34,933 nucleotides of DNA from an uncultured bacterium (GTDB lineage: Bacteria > Patescibacteriota > Saccharimonadia > Saccharimonadales > Saccharimonadaceae): assembly GCA_903866605.1 (NCBI GenBank), contig CAIPOF010000035.1, positions 1 through 34,933 on the forward strand. The letters run 5' to 3'. Shown one piece after another: positions 9,774 to 20,379 of this stretch. The notes beneath the pieces were generated by a model that saw only the letters and a list, made by a program, of their open reading frames with translations, ran no database searches and was not told the DNA's origin. Both the position numbers and the translations under genes were made by a program. Numbering within the stretch: position 1 is the first letter of the stretch; every line of letters begins with the position of its first letter.

Positions 9774-10829
9774 ATGACAAGATTATTTTATACAGATAAA
9801 CCAATTATAGGTCTTGATATCAGTAATACTGGTATTAAAGTTATGGCTATAGATATAAAAAAATGGCTTGTGCTTGGGTATGGGTCAATCGACTTAGAAC
9901 CAAATAAAGTTAAAAAATCACTCGAAGGCGATAGCACATACCTTGCAGATAATATACAATTGCTGATCAAAGAAAGGTTAATCGGTTCTCTTCCTAGCAA
10001 ACATGTTGCACTTAGCATTCCAACAGACCGCAGTTACTCTAGAACTTTTAGTCTACCAGCAAGTGTAAAGAATAAGCTAAAAGACGCTGTCGACCTTGAA
10101 GTTGATCAGTACGTCCCAGTTCCGGCATCAATGCTTTACATTGATTACCAGATCATCGAACGTAATAAAAAAGAGCTAACGATTCTTATGAGTGCAGTTC
10201 CACGCATGATAGTAGATAAATGTGTTGCGGCTGCCGAAAGTGCTGGTTTGCTTGTTAGTCTAGTCGAGCCTGGGATGAATGCTGTCACTCGTCTTATCAC
10301 TTACACAGAGGATGGACAACTCCCAAGCGTTGTCGTAGATATTGGTCCGGCTAGTACTGATATCGCCATTATAGACAATGGCTCAATACGCGTTACTGCT
10401 GGTTTAGAAATAGGTGGCAACACATTAACACTCGATATCGCCCGAAAATTAGGAATTACCCTAGAAAATGCGCATCAGTTAAAAGTACTAAATGGGCTCA
10501 GTGCTGGACCTCGTCAAGAAAAAATTAGGAATTCGATTGAACCCAGTCTTAAAAAAATTGCTGCTGAAGTTCAAAAAGTTATGCGTTATTATAATGAACG
10601 CATTAGCGACGATCGCAAATTAGAGCAATTACTTGTTGTTGGAAGTGGTAGTAATATGCCTGGTATCGGTGACTTTTTTACAAATGAGCTTACGATGCCC
10701 GCTCGTGTAGCGAGTCCTTGGCAAAAGCTCGATTTTGGCAAACTACCTGAACCAGCAAGACAATTTCGTCCAAGATATATAACAGTCGCTGGTCTATCAA
10801 GTGTTAAACCACGGAGCATATGGAAATGA
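9774..10829 (+). CDS. pilM: Type IV pilus assembly protein PilM
   Basis: Actin-like ATPase: IIGLDISNTGIKVMAI, VVDIGPASTDIAII, GGNTLTLDIARKLGI; ATG at 9774 or GTG at 9765. Confidence 0.9.
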   Translation: MTRLFYTDKPIIGLDISNTGIKVMAIDIKKWLVLGYGSIDLEPNKVKKSLEGDSTYLADNIQLLIKERLIGSLPSKHVALSIPTDRSYSRTFSLPASVKNKLKDAVDLEVDQYVPVPASMLYIDYQIIERNKKELTILMSAVPRMIVDKCVAAAESAGLLVSLVEPGMNAVTRLITYTEDGQLPSVVVDIGPASTDIAIIDNGSIRVTAGLEIGGNTLTLDIARKLGITLENAHQLKVLNGLSAGPRQEKIRNSIEPSLKKIAAEVQKVMRYYNERISDDRKLEQLLVVGSGSNMPGIGDFFTNELTMPARVASPWQKLDFGKLPEPARQFRPRYITVAGLSSVKPRSIWK

Positions 10830-11371
10830 TTAATTTATTACCATATGAAACAAAAAAACAAACTTCAGCTGCTAGGATGAATGTCATACTGCTAAGATAT
10901 ATTTTCATTTTATTTATTTCAGCAGCATTTTTAGCAATATCCATTGCAGTAATATATTTATTCATAAGAGATGAAAATGGAACTTCTACAAGCGTAGCAA
11001 ACGGTCAGACCTCTAACTCATCTGTCCAAAAACAAGCTGATACATTACGTACAGACCTTGCCACAGCAAAAAGCATATTAGATGATCAAGTTGCCTACAG
11101 CAACGTAATTACTGGGATAGCTGCTGCATTACCGGCAGGCACTATATTAGATTCATTATCACTGAGCGAAGGTTCATTTGGGACAACTACTAACCTAAAG
11201 ATTCTTTCTCGTACAGCTGATAATGAAACAAAAATAAAAGAAAATTTTAAAAATTCTACATTGTTTTCGAATTACAAGCTCTTATCATCAACACCAAATA
11301 ATGACAACTCTTCTGGATATCCATATACTATTAATATCAGCATAACTATAAATAAAGGTGTGGCTCAATGA
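10820..11371 (+). CDS. pilN: PilN-like type IV pilus protein
   Basis: MEMINLLPYETKKQ start plus single TM; position after pilM. Confidence 0.8.
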   Translation: MEMINLLPYETKKQTSAARMNVILLRYIFILFISAAFLAISIAVIYLFIRDENGTSTSVANGQTSNSSVQKQADTLRTDLATAKSILDDQVAYSNVITGIAAALPAGTILDSLSLSEGSFGTTTNLKILSRTADNETKIKENFKNSTLFSNYKLLSSTPNNDNSSGYPYTINISITINKGVAQ

Positions 11372-11937
11372 AAAAAATCCAACTACAAGCCAGTAGCCTA
11401 AATATTCTAGTGACTATAGTTTTATTTTTAGTTGCAGGAACAATAATTGGAGGATTCTACTATTCACAAAACTGGTTAAATAATCTTGCCACCACAAACA
11501 ACGTTAGCCCTTCGGGACCAACAACTGGTTCTTCTGGCGCAATAGACCTAAGCAAGCTTCAAATTGACATTACTAATCAAAAAGTCGCATCTGAAAAAGC
11601 AATTGCTATGGTAGTTTCAAGATCAGATTATCAATCGTTAGTTCAACAGGATATAAGGAAATATGAATCTGAAACAGGTGTTAAAGTAAAAGATTTCAGC
11701 GCAGCCCAACAACCTACAACAACTTCGACAAAGCCACTACTGAGTGGCATACAGCCAGGTTTTATTAAAATAACATTATTAAACCCAGTAACATATACAA
11801 ATTTAATTAAATTTATTAAGGCTATAGAGACAAATATTCCGAAAATCAAAATTACTGGCATAAGCTTAAGCCGTGCTGATGGAAATAGTAGCTCAATAAA
11901 TGTTGAGCCAATAATATTAGAAGTGTATACAAGGTAG
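11368..11937 (+). CDS. pilO: PilO-like type IV pilus protein
   Basis: Single TM then periplasmic region; position after pilN with 4-nt overlap. Confidence 0.6.
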   Translation: MKKIQLQASSLNILVTIVLFLVAGTIIGGFYYSQNWLNNLATTNNVSPSGPTTGSSGAIDLSKLQIDITNQKVASEKAIAMVVSRSDYQSLVQQDIRKYESETGVKVKDFSAAQQPTTTSTKPLLSGIQPGFIKITLLNPVTYTNLIKFIKAIETNIPKIKITGISLSRADGNSSSINVEPIILEVYTR

Positions 11938-11943
11938 TTCGAT

Positions 11944-12258
11944 ATGAAAGACATCAAAGATATTTCAATAACTTACCCACTAAAAGAACTTGGAAAATTA
12001 TTCTACAGGTATAATTTAGTCATATTTATAGTTTTGGTCACAGGTGGATTAATTTATTCTATAATAATTTTGAATAATATCGTTACACAACCAAACGATG
12101 ACTCCCTCCCAAATACTGGCCGTAGTTCGAGTTTAAGCCCCTATATATCATCTTTCGATCAATCAACAATCAATAGATTGCAAAAACTTGAGACCAGTGC
12201 AAACAATACTAATTATCAAACTTTACCATCTGGCAGGATTAATCCTTTTTCAGAATAG
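11944..12258 (+). CDS. Small single-TM protein of the pilus operon, function unknown
   Basis: 104 aa, TM near N-terminus, C-terminal 'SGRINPFSE'; co-directional in operon. Confidence 0.6.
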   Translation: MKDIKDISITYPLKELGKLFYRYNLVIFIVLVTGGLIYSIIILNNIVTQPNDDSLPNTGRSSSLSPYISSFDQSTINRLQKLETSANNTNYQTLPSGRINPFSE

Positions 12259-12293
12259 TTGGATACAAACCAAAAAACGCTTATACTAGTATT

Positions 12294-12875
12294 ATGCTTT
12301 TACTTGGATCTAGACTAATCGGTATCCCCGTGATGGGGCTTCAAACTGGTGTGCGGCTGGCCACAGCTAAAGCCCCAATAATTGACCCAAGCAATTTAAA
12401 AATTGTTGCCTACGAAGTCGAAGGCCCATTTTTATCTGAAAGGCCTTCATTTATCCGCATTGCTGACGTGCGCGAGTTAAGTGACGTTGGCATGATTATT
12501 GATAGCAACGATGAGTTTATTGGTATAAATGATGTTATCGCAATAGAAAAAATCTATAAAATTGGCTTTAAATTAATTGGCTTGCCGGTAATAGATGAGT
12601 CCAAACACAAACTTGGAAAAGTTAGCGACTACAGTTTGGATATTGGTAATTTCACAATCATCCAATTAAATGTTAGGCGCGGTGTTTTAAGAAGTTTGTC
12701 AGATACTGAAATATTAGTTCATCGATCACAAATAATAGAGATTAATAATGAGAAAATTATCGTTAGAACAACTGCCAAAAAACTTGAATCAATTGCAAAA
12801 ACAAAATCTAGTAATCTTTCATATATGAACCCTTTTAGATCAACTGCGCCTCAGGTTAAAAATAATAATCAATAA
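12294..12875 (+). CDS. PRC-barrel domain protein
   Basis: MLLLGSRLIGIPVMGLQTGVRLATAKAPIIDPSNLKIVAYEV ... KIGFKLIGLPVIDESKHKLGKVSDYSLD: two PRC-barrel-like repeats. Confidence 0.75.
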   Translation: MLLLGSRLIGIPVMGLQTGVRLATAKAPIIDPSNLKIVAYEVEGPFLSERPSFIRIADVRELSDVGMIIDSNDEFIGINDVIAIEKIYKIGFKLIGLPVIDESKHKLGKVSDYSLDIGNFTIIQLNVRRGVLRSLSDTEILVHRSQIIEINNEKIIVRTTAKKLESIAKTKSSNLSYMNPFRSTAPQVKNNNQ

Positions 12876-12887
12876 GAACGTAAAATG

Positions 12888-13526
12888 CTATTTATTGTTT
12901 TCGTCCAGTGCTTGTTTTATTTCGTTATATTCAAATCCCTGACGGGCTAAATATGCTATCAATTTTTTTTCATCAGGATAATGAGAAAGCTTTTTTGTAA
13001 TAATTTTCTGTATCTCTTCACTATCACTTCGCTGAGCTTCAATTAATGTATCCTCAATAATTGTTTTTGATACTCCTTTTTCTCGAAGTTCTGCCATTAA
13101 TTTTCGACTACTTATCCCTTTATTCAGTGACCTGTTTTCTATCCAAAAGCTGGCGAACTTTTGATCGTTGACATAGCCTTTTTCAACCAATCTTTCGAAA
13201 ACACGAACAGTAATCTCAGATGAAACGCCTGGTTTTAACTCACCCGTTTTGTCACGTTTAGATCTGGTTTTACGATACAAATAATTCTGAACTTCACGCG
13301 CGCTATGAGGACGCATCAAACAATATTCTAATGCACGGCCGTAAATTTTGCCAAACATACTTTCTTGTTCCAGAGTCACTAAATCAGTTTCAGCATATTC
13401 AATACCGACTTTGATGCCTAGCTCTACTAGTTGATAAGTGTCTAGGCTAAATCTATATCTGCCATCAATTGATATATTAACGCGATTATTATTACGTTTT
13501 TGTGTTGTGATAGAGGTAATTTTCAT
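12888..13526 (-). CDS. recX: Regulatory protein RecX
   Basis: RALEYCLMRPHSAREVQNYLYRK..., GYVNDQKFASFWIENRS..., SRKLMAELREKGVS. Confidence 0.9.
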   Translation of the reverse strand: MKITSITTQKRNNNRVNISIDGRYRFSLDTYQLVELGIKVGIEYAETDLVTLEQESMFGKIYGRALEYCLMRPHSAREVQNYLYRKTRSKRDKTGELKPGVSSEITVRVFERLVEKGYVNDQKFASFWIENRSLNKGISSRKLMAELREKGVSKTIIEDTLIEAQRSDSEEIQKIITKKLSHYPDEKKLIAYLARQGFEYNEIKQALDENNK

Positions 13527-13530
13527 AATT

Positions 13531-14103
13531 TTAATCTAAACAAATTTGCAAAAGTTCGGGAAATTCTCTTGTTTTCATGCTCCCAAATGTGAAATGACCA
13601 TAATTGATGAATTTATGATATTTTAGGTTTGTGACTAATTTACGCAAATTTTCTAATGATAATTGTACAGTCTTAAGATCATTTGTTGAATAAATAACAT
13701 CTATTCCTTTTTTCACTTGAGCAGAGATATCTTGTCGAGGCGGAAAGTCGAACATTTTAGGATATTCACCCTCAACGTCCAACCATGGGGCAACTAAAAC
13801 TACCTTACTAACTCTTTTTTCAGGATTTTCACTTAACCAACGAATTAAAAATCCCCCGCCACAGCTATGGCCAACAAGTAGCGTATTCTCGTCAGCGCAC
13901 AGCTTTTCAAATTCTTTTTCCCAGGCAACATAGTCAGGCGCAAACGGAAAAGGCATTTCAGGCGTTTGAGTTAGAATATCACGTTGACATAACTGTTGTT
14001 GCAGCCACGGTATCCAATGTGAATTGCTCTGGCTATCCGCATTAGTGGAGTCGTAGTAATATTGTTTTGATGGCATGCCATGCAAAATAATTGCACGATC
14101 CAT
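13531..14103 (-). CDS. Alpha/beta hydrolase (RBBP9/YdeN-like)
   Basis: AIILHGMPS..., LLVGHSCGGGFLIRWL nucleophile elbow, VLVAPWLD, terminal GHF. Confidence 0.8.
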   Translation of the reverse strand: MDRAIILHGMPSKQYYYDSTNADSQSNSHWIPWLQQQLCQRDILTQTPEMPFPFAPDYVAWEKEFEKLCADENTLLVGHSCGGGFLIRWLSENPEKRVSKVVLVAPWLDVEGEYPKMFDFPPRQDISAQVKKGIDVIYSTNDLKTVQLSLENLRKLVTNLKYHKFINYGHFTFGSMKTREFPELLQICLD

Positions 14104-14105
14104 TT

Positions 14106-15146
14106 CTATTCAGTCTCTTCGGCAACTTTGGCTCGAACCTTGGCATCAATTTCGGCTAAAATTTTAGGATTATCTTTTAGAAATTGTTTGCTCGCCTCAC
14201 GCCCTTGTCCAATTTTTTCATCACCATAATCGAACCACGCACCAGATTTTCCTACAATTTCATGTTGAACTGCCAGGTCTAATACATCGCCATATCGACT
14301 AATTCCTTCGTTATACATAATATCAAACTCGGCAATACGAAATGGCGGAGCAATCTTGTTCTTTACGACTTTAACTTTTGTACGATTGCCAATAATCTCT
14401 TCGCCCGATTTTATTTGTCCAATCCGACGAATATCAAGTCTGACTGAGGCATAAAACTTCAAGGCATTACCACCAGTTGTTGTTTCGGGGTTCCCAAACA
14501 TTACTCCAATTTTCATTCGAATTTGATTAATAAACAATACAGTCGTACGACTTTTACTGATGATACCAGTTAATTTACGCAATGCCTGACTCATCAACCT
14601 TGCCTGAAGGCCCATATGGCTATCACCCATATCGCCATCTATTTCAGCTTGTGGCACTAATGCCGCGACTGAATCAACTACAACTATATCAACTGCATTA
14701 GAGCGAACAAGTGTTTCTGCAATCTCTAACGCCTGCTCACCGTTGTCTGGTTGTGAAACCAACAGATTATCAGTATCAACGCCTAACTTGCGCGCATAAG
14801 CTGGATCAAGGGCATGCTCGGCATCAATAAACGCCGCCGTGCCACCTTTTTTTTGGATCTCGGCAATGGCATGTAGTGCCAGTGTAGTTTTACCCGATGA
14901 TTCTGGTCCGTAGATTTCAAGTACTCGTCCCTTAGGATAGCCTCCACCAAGTGCTAAATCAAGTGACAATGAGCCACTACTGAATAACTCAACGTCAACA
15001 GTTTTTGTATCGCCAAGTCTACGAATCGCTCCATCGCCAAATTGTTTATTTATTTGATCCTGTGCTAGCCCTAAAGCCTTTAATTTACCTTCAGTCGCCG
15101 TAGGTTTTACGCCCAATTCTGCCTTTTCAGCCTTTTTTGCTGTCAT
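14106..15146 (-). CDS. recA: Recombinase RecA
   Basis: [71 protein letters not shown]. Confidence 0.98.
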   Translation of the reverse strand: MTAKKAEKAELGVKPTATEGKLKALGLAQDQINKQFGDGAIRRLGDTKTVDVELFSSGSLSLDLALGGGYPKGRVLEIYGPESSGKTTLALHAIAEIQKKGGTAAFIDAEHALDPAYARKLGVDTDNLLVSQPDNGEQALEIAETLVRSNAVDIVVVDSVAALVPQAEIDGDMGDSHMGLQARLMSQALRKLTGIISKSRTTVLFINQIRMKIGVMFGNPETTTGGNALKFYASVRLDIRRIGQIKSGEEIIGNRTKVKVVKNKIAPPFRIAEFDIMYNEGISRYGDVLDLAVQHEIVGKSGAWFDYGDEKIGQGREASKQFLKDNPKILAEIDAKVRAKVAEETE

Positions 15147-15321
15147 AATTCTCCCTCTCTTTTAATCTGTATTAATTATACGTTGATAATCGAAAAATTG
15201 CTAGACTTTACTTAGTTTCTGCTTAGATTGCCCTTTTGCAACCAACACCTCAACGATATAATCAATTCAACACAATTCGGCAGATGACGATTTTGTTTAT
15301 TTCGAGTATAATATACCAAGA

Positions 15322-15717
15322 ATGAAAAAAAAGACTAACGGATTCACAGTTATAGAACTATTGTTTATTGTTGTACTACTTGGCGCAGCTAGTATACTGT
15401 TTTTTGTTCAAAAAAATAGTATAGAAGTTTCATCCCAAGATAACGCTAAAAAAACTGCAATTAATGCAATGTATTATGGCCTAGAAGAAGTCTTTTATCC
15501 TGCAAATAAATATTATCCACAATCTATAAGCAGTGACAATTTAAAATCAGTTGACCCAGCCTTATTCACTGATCCAAATGGAGTTAAACTTGGAACTGCT
15601 GGTAGTGCCTACACATACACCCCGACAAATTGTTCAGAAAATATGTGTAAAAGTTATACATTAAAAACGACTTTAACAAATGAAGCCAACTTCACTAAGA
15701 CAAATAAAAATAAATAA
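15322..15717 (+). CDS. Type IV prepilin-like protein
   Basis: MKKKTNGFTVIELLFIVVLLGAASILFF class III signal peptide; two Cys near C-terminus. Confidence 0.85.
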   Translation: MKKKTNGFTVIELLFIVVLLGAASILFFVQKNSIEVSSQDNAKKTAINAMYYGLEEVFYPANKYYPQSISSDNLKSVDPALFTDPNGVKLGTAGSAYTYTPTNCSENMCKSYTLKTTLTNEANFTKTNKNK

Positions 15718-15769
15718 GACATACTTCAGAATAATCATGGGCTAAGACTGTGGTTTTTTTGCGATCAGT

Positions 15770-16519
15770 CTAGTCATTATCTTTATCAGGTTGATCATTT
15801 TTAAATGCCTTGATAGCATTTGTTATTGTTGCAATGCACTGTTTTGGATTGGCTGCGTAAGAGAACCTATAAGTTGTCTCTTCGCCCTGAATACTAAGTC
15901 TAATCGAACCATAGTTAAAAAACTGTTGCATTATGCCATTTTGAGTGTAGCTTGCATCTTCGATGTCAATTAAACTAACCGTCTGCTCATTTTTTGAAAA
16001 AAGGCCTGTTTGAATTTTTTGAATGACACTTTCGTTTGTTAAAAAGAATTTATTGTTAGAATAAATATAATAAGCTACATATGTCACAAATACCACAATA
16101 GCAATAAACACTATTGCAGGTATCTTAATCATAAATAAACTTGAATTTTCGAATAACTTGATTGAGCCTGCAATTGAATCACTATTTGCCATGACGATAG
16201 AAGAAACAAATACAAGAAAAATACCAATTAAAAATGGCATGAATAAACCGATTGGATGCCGATTTACGGCATTAATAACATACTCGTTATCACTTAAATT
16301 CAGATCCGAATACATTTGAGATGAGCGGTCATGTTTTAACTTCGTTTCTTGACTGATAATTGGTTTTTCTGGTTCAGTCGAATCTGCCACTTTAAAAGCA
16401 TCTATGGGATTATTGGCATTGGCTGATTCTGCCGACTGTTGAGGATGCAAATAAAGTGGTTGGCCCTTGGTATCATAAGCTACTGGCTCGTCTGGTGATG
16501 GTTTTTCATTTGGATCCAT
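15770..16519 (-). CDS. Membrane protein with bacterial PH domain
   Basis: Two TM helices followed by 'NNKFFLTNESVIQKIQTGLFSKNEQTVSLIDIEDASYTQNGIMQQFFNYGSIRL'. Confidence 0.8.
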   Translation of the reverse strand: MDPNEKPSPDEPVAYDTKGQPLYLHPQQSAESANANNPIDAFKVADSTEPEKPIISQETKLKHDRSSQMYSDLNLSDNEYVINAVNRHPIGLFMPFLIGIFLVFVSSIVMANSDSIAGSIKLFENSSLFMIKIPAIVFIAIVVFVTYVAYYIYSNNKFFLTNESVIQKIQTGLFSKNEQTVSLIDIEDASYTQNGIMQQFFNYGSIRLSIQGEETTYRFSYAANPKQCIATITNAIKAFKNDQPDKDND

Positions 16520-16526
16520 AGTCAAA

Positions 16527-17561
16527 TTATACCAATTTCTGTTGGCCATCAGCCTTTTCATGTTTTTTACCGACGTGTTTGTATGCTTTTGCGGTCACAC
16601 GACGTCCTCGCGGAGTTCGCTCTATAAAACCAATCTGCAACAAATAAGGTTCATAGAAATCCTCGATAGTCGTTGCTTCATCGCCAGTCAATGCAGCTAT
16701 GGTATTTAGCCCTACTGGATTAGTGCCGTAATTATCAATAATGCTAACAAGCAAGTTTCGATCGCCTGGGTCAAGTCCCAATTCATCAATTTCAAGTAAT
16801 GCCAAAGCTGCTTTGGTTGTTGGAATATCAATAATACCATCACCGTTAACGTCGGCGTAATCGCGCACTCTTTTTAGTAATCGATTAGCAATTCGTGGTG
16901 TCAACCGCGCGCGCTCGGATAAAATAACAGCCGCTTCAGGTTTTATCTTGCTTGCCAGAATTTTAGATGCTCGTTCAATGATTCTAGCGATTTCGTCAGT
17001 CGAATAAAATTCCAGACGATGGATAATACCAAAACGATCCCGTAGTGGCGCTGTTAATGCCCCACTACGAGTTGTTGCGCCGATAACAGTAAATTTCGGT
17101 AAATCTAATCTGACACTACGTGCGCCTGGACCTTTGCCGATCATGATATCAAGTTTGAAATCTTCCATCGCACTATATAAAACTTCTTCGACAGATCGCC
17201 CTAATCGATGTATCTCGTCAATAAATAACACATCACCGTCAGATAGATTAGTCAAAATACTGGCTAAATCACCGGCACGCTCTATCGCCGAACCAGCTGT
17301 AACACGAATATTAGCCCCCATCTCATTGGCAATGACTGTTGCCATAGTAGTTTTGCCTAAACCTGGAGGACCAAATAACAGGACATGGTCGATCGGTTCA
17401 TGGCGTTTTTTGGCCGCATCTATTGCAAGTTTCAAATTGCTCTTTAACCTATCTTGACCAACGTAATCTTTGAATGTTTTTGGACGTAATGTAACTTCTA
17501 TTTTTTGTTCAGCAATATCATCCGTGTGAACACCTGCGTCAATTATTCTTTCAATAGCCAT
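16527..17561 (-). CDS. ruvB: Holliday junction helicase RuvB
   Basis: [70 protein letters not shown]. Confidence 0.97.
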   Translation of the reverse strand: MAIERIIDAGVHTDDIAEQKIEVTLRPKTFKDYVGQDRLKSNLKLAIDAAKKRHEPIDHVLLFGPPGLGKTTMATVIANEMGANIRVTAGSAIERAGDLASILTNLSDGDVLFIDEIHRLGRSVEEVLYSAMEDFKLDIMIGKGPGARSVRLDLPKFTVIGATTRSGALTAPLRDRFGIIHRLEFYSTDEIARIIERASKILASKIKPEAAVILSERARLTPRIANRLLKRVRDYADVNGDGIIDIPTTKAALALLEIDELGLDPGDRNLLVSIIDNYGTNPVGLNTIAALTGDEATTIEDFYEPYLLQIGFIERTPRGRRVTAKAYKHVGKKHEKADGQQKLV

Positions 17562-18142
17562 TATAATTTATTCCTCAAGGCTTGTGTTACACGTTCAGAG
17601 GTAGACAACTCAGTCGAAATGCCCTCTAGCGCCCTGGTAGCATCATTTAAATTGTAGCCCAGCGCCATCAATGCCTCCACCGCTTCGTCATTGCCAGGCA
17701 CATAATTTGACAATCCAATACTATTTACGTCAGTTCGGATAGCATGACCAACTTTATCAGATAAATCAACTACTACACGTTCAGCCGTTTTTTTACCTAT
17801 GCCTGAGGCTCGAGTAATAAATACCGAGTCACCGCTTGCGATGGCATTACGAACAGTTTCGCTATCACCTAACGATAAAATTGCTAATGCTGCTTTGGGG
17901 CCAATTCCTTGTACTGTGATCAACAACTCAAATAACTTTTTTGCAATCAAACTTGAAAAGCCAAATAATTCCTGGGATTGTTCACGAACATGATGATACG
18001 TATAATATTTAACACTTGAATCAAGTACTGCGACGTCAAAATCTCCAGCCGCTAGTTGTATCTCATAACCAATGCCATGAACATCAACAATAACAGATGA
18101 TCCGAACTTTTCAACTATTACTCCAGAAACGTGTGCAATCAT
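17561..18142 (-). CDS. ruvA: Holliday junction protein RuvA
   Basis: [62 protein letters not shown]. Confidence 0.96.
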   Translation of the reverse strand: MIAHVSGVIVEKFGSSVIVDVHGIGYEIQLAAGDFDVAVLDSSVKYYTYHHVREQSQELFGFSSLIAKKLFELLITVQGIGPKAALAILSLGDSETVRNAIASGDSVFITRASGIGKKTAERVVVDLSDKVGHAIRTDVNSIGLSNYVPGNDEAVEALMALGYNLNDATRALEGISTELSTSERVTQALRNKL

Positions 18143-18150
18143 ATATTTTA

Positions 18151-18624
18151 TTATACTCGAGTCATCAGATAATGGGTAATTGCAGCAGCCAATGCATCGG
18201 CACAGTCGTCTGGTTTGGGAATTTTGGTAAGCCCAAGTTGAATTTTGACCATTTCTTGAACTTGTTTTTTGTCGGCTTTGCCATAGCCAGTAACAGTTTG
18301 TTTAATCTGCAACGGAGTATATTCTGCAATTGGCAATCCCCCTTTACGACCCGCTAACATTGCTACGCCTCTGGCATGCGAAACACTCATGGCAGTCGTA
18401 ACATTTTGTGAAAAGAAAAGTTTTTCAATCGACATAACATCTGGCTTTGTTCCGTTAATAATTTCAGTTAAACTATCAAATATATCTTCTAGACGAACAT
18501 CCAGTGGCGTATGAGCTGGTGTTTTAACCACACCAGCATCAATTATTTTCATTTTGTCACCAACAACTTCAATAACACCAAAACCTAATATCCCTGTGCC
18601 TGGGTCAATACCGATAATCTTCAT
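18151..18624 (-). CDS. ruvC: Holliday junction resolvase RuvC
   Basis: MKIIGIDPGTGILGFGVIE, SIEKLFFSQNVTTAMSVSHARGVAML, GYGKADKKQVQ, DDCADALAAAITH. Confidence 0.96.
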   Translation of the reverse strand: MKIIGIDPGTGILGFGVIEVVGDKMKIIDAGVVKTPAHTPLDVRLEDIFDSLTEIINGTKPDVMSIEKLFFSQNVTTAMSVSHARGVAMLAGRKGGLPIAEYTPLQIKQTVTGYGKADKKQVQEMVKIQLGLTKIPKPDDCADALAAAITHYLMTRV

Positions 18625-18667
18625 ACCCCCATTATAACTTGAATCTAAGTCTAGAATGAATAATTTA

Positions 18668-20335
18668 TCAATCTCGAATGACTTTAATTTGAATTTTTCT
18701 AAATAAACTTTTTATTTCTTGACGCCATTCCCAAATACCATAAATAATTGCCACTAATAAAACTGCTGCCAGTGACCACCAAATAATATAATTACCAGTA
18801 GACTCATTTTTTTGTTCGGGTTTATATTCAGCCGTTGGTATAGCACCTGCAACATTCTTGCAACGATTTGTAGCAGGATTTCTTTCTTGACCAGCTTTAC
18901 ATGGTGCCAAATCACTGGCACCCAGTACGGCTGTAATCGAGCGGCAACGATTCGTAGCTGGGTTACGTTCTTGGCCTTCATCACACGCTGCAAGTGCAGC
19001 TGAATCAGATGCTATGCTACGACATCGATTGGTCTCTTCACTTCTATATTGACCATCCTTACATGGCGTGAGTATTGAGCTAGATGTTGCGATAAGCCTA
19101 CACCGATTTGTATCAGGACTTCGGTATTGATTAGCGGCGCATGGAGCCAAATTACTAGTTATCGTTAAATCACTGCTAATTTCAACTAATGCTACAACAT
19201 TGACAGTCCCTGGCGTTGGTTGATTAGTATATTGCCAAACATCATTAATCAATGCCCAAGCCATACCTTCGTTTGGATTTATATATACTGGAGTTTCATC
19301 AATCAATGTCCCATCAACAGAACTCAAATTTACACTACTGGTCGTATTTAAAAGTGTAAATTTAATATCATTATTTGAAAACTTTAAATACTGGCCTGCC
19401 CCAATATGTGAATTAATGGGAAAAGTAAATTTATCTTTATTGGCTCCAACATACAAAACATAATTTGTTAAATCAACAGCACTGTTGTCTGGATTATATA
19501 TTTCTATAAATTCATTGCCTTCATCAATCCCGACTGGATTTGGCAATAACTCTGTAATTTTTAATGGCAATAAATCAAGTATACAATTACTCTCGTTTCC
19601 CCTTTTGTAGCCAGCTGGGATTACTGTCTGGACATCTGATAAATTAGGACATTCATCGTGCATCGTACAGCCACCAAAACCATCAATTTCCATCCCATTA
19701 GGTAAAATTTCCTGCAATCCATCAATATTATTGCATACATCGATTGCCTCATATATCGCGCCATACTGGTATGCCGTTCGCAATGTCGATACCATAAAAT
19801 CAGCCTCATTATTGTCGCTGTCAATCAACATATCCGACAAAATATCACGTCTGCGTTCAATCACTTTTGTTGAGTCCAGAAGTTTTGGTTTAAACTCTGC
19901 ATTTATTGCAGCACCCCACCCGACTCTATCAATTTCATTTCCAATATTATCTATTAGATAAACATGACCACTAGTGCCAGACCCGAGTCCTTCTGTTATG
20001 ATGGCATCAGCCAATAACCCTGTCTGAGTTGATGCCATTAGCGCAAACGAATGTGGGTTAATTAGCAAATGCATTGATAAGTTTGAATTTACGAAACAAC
20101 CGAGGTTAGTGTAAGGTGACGTATTATTAGGACTACTGTATTTGAGGCACCAATTAGTAATATCTACAGAATAATTTGAATTATTATATAACTCTACTAA
20201 CCGACTTGAGCTTGAATTACCGACCTTGATTTGGCTAATGACAATGTTAGAGCTGATTGCATATGTCTGCTGCGAAATTATAACTGAAATTACTATGGAA
20301 CAAAAAAATGATGCAGTAACATACAGCCTATACAT
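18668..20335 (-). CDS. Secreted/membrane-anchored lamin-tail-domain surface protein with tandem Cys repeats
   Basis: Signal peptide; two LTD-like segments (NIVISQIKVGNSSSSRLVELYNNSNYSVDITNWCLKY; LKITELLPNPVGIDEGNEFIEIYNPDNSAVDLTNYVLY); four PC..GQ.R...TNRCR repeats; C-terminal TM. Confidence 0.85.
   Translation of the reverse strand: MYRLYVTASFFCSIVISVIISQQTYAISSNIVISQIKVGNSSSSRLVELYNNSNYSVDITNWCLKYSSPNNTSPYTNLGCFVNSNLSMHLLINPHSFALMASTQTGLLADAIITEGLGSGTSGHVYLIDNIGNEIDRVGWGAAINAEFKPKLLDSTKVIERRRDILSDMLIDSDNNEADFMVSTLRTAYQYGAIYEAIDVCNNIDGLQEILPNGMEIDGFGGCTMHDECPNLSDVQTVIPAGYKRGNESNCILDLLPLKITELLPNPVGIDEGNEFIEIYNPDNSAVDLTNYVLYVGANKDKFTFPINSHIGAGQYLKFSNNDIKFTLLNTTSSVNLSSVDGTLIDETPVYINPNEGMAWALINDVWQYTNQPTPGTVNVVALVEISSDLTITSNLAPCAANQYRSPDTNRCRLIATSSSILTPCKDGQYRSEETNRCRSIASDSAALAACDEGQERNPATNRCRSITAVLGASDLAPCKAGQERNPATNRCKNVAGAIPTAEYKPEQKNESTGNYIIWWSLAAVLLVAIIYGIWEWRQEIKSLFRKIQIKVIRD
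18849..19155 (-). repeat. Four protein-coding Cys-x(10-13)-Cys repeats
   Basis: LAPCAANQYRSPDTNRCRLI / LTPCKDGQYRSEETNRCRSI / LAACDEGQERNPATNRCRSI / LAPCKAGQERNPATNRCKNV. Confidence 0.85.
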
Positions 20336-20379
20336 AGTTTAATAATATGTTAGTTTTAAGTTAATTACAAGTTTTTATA

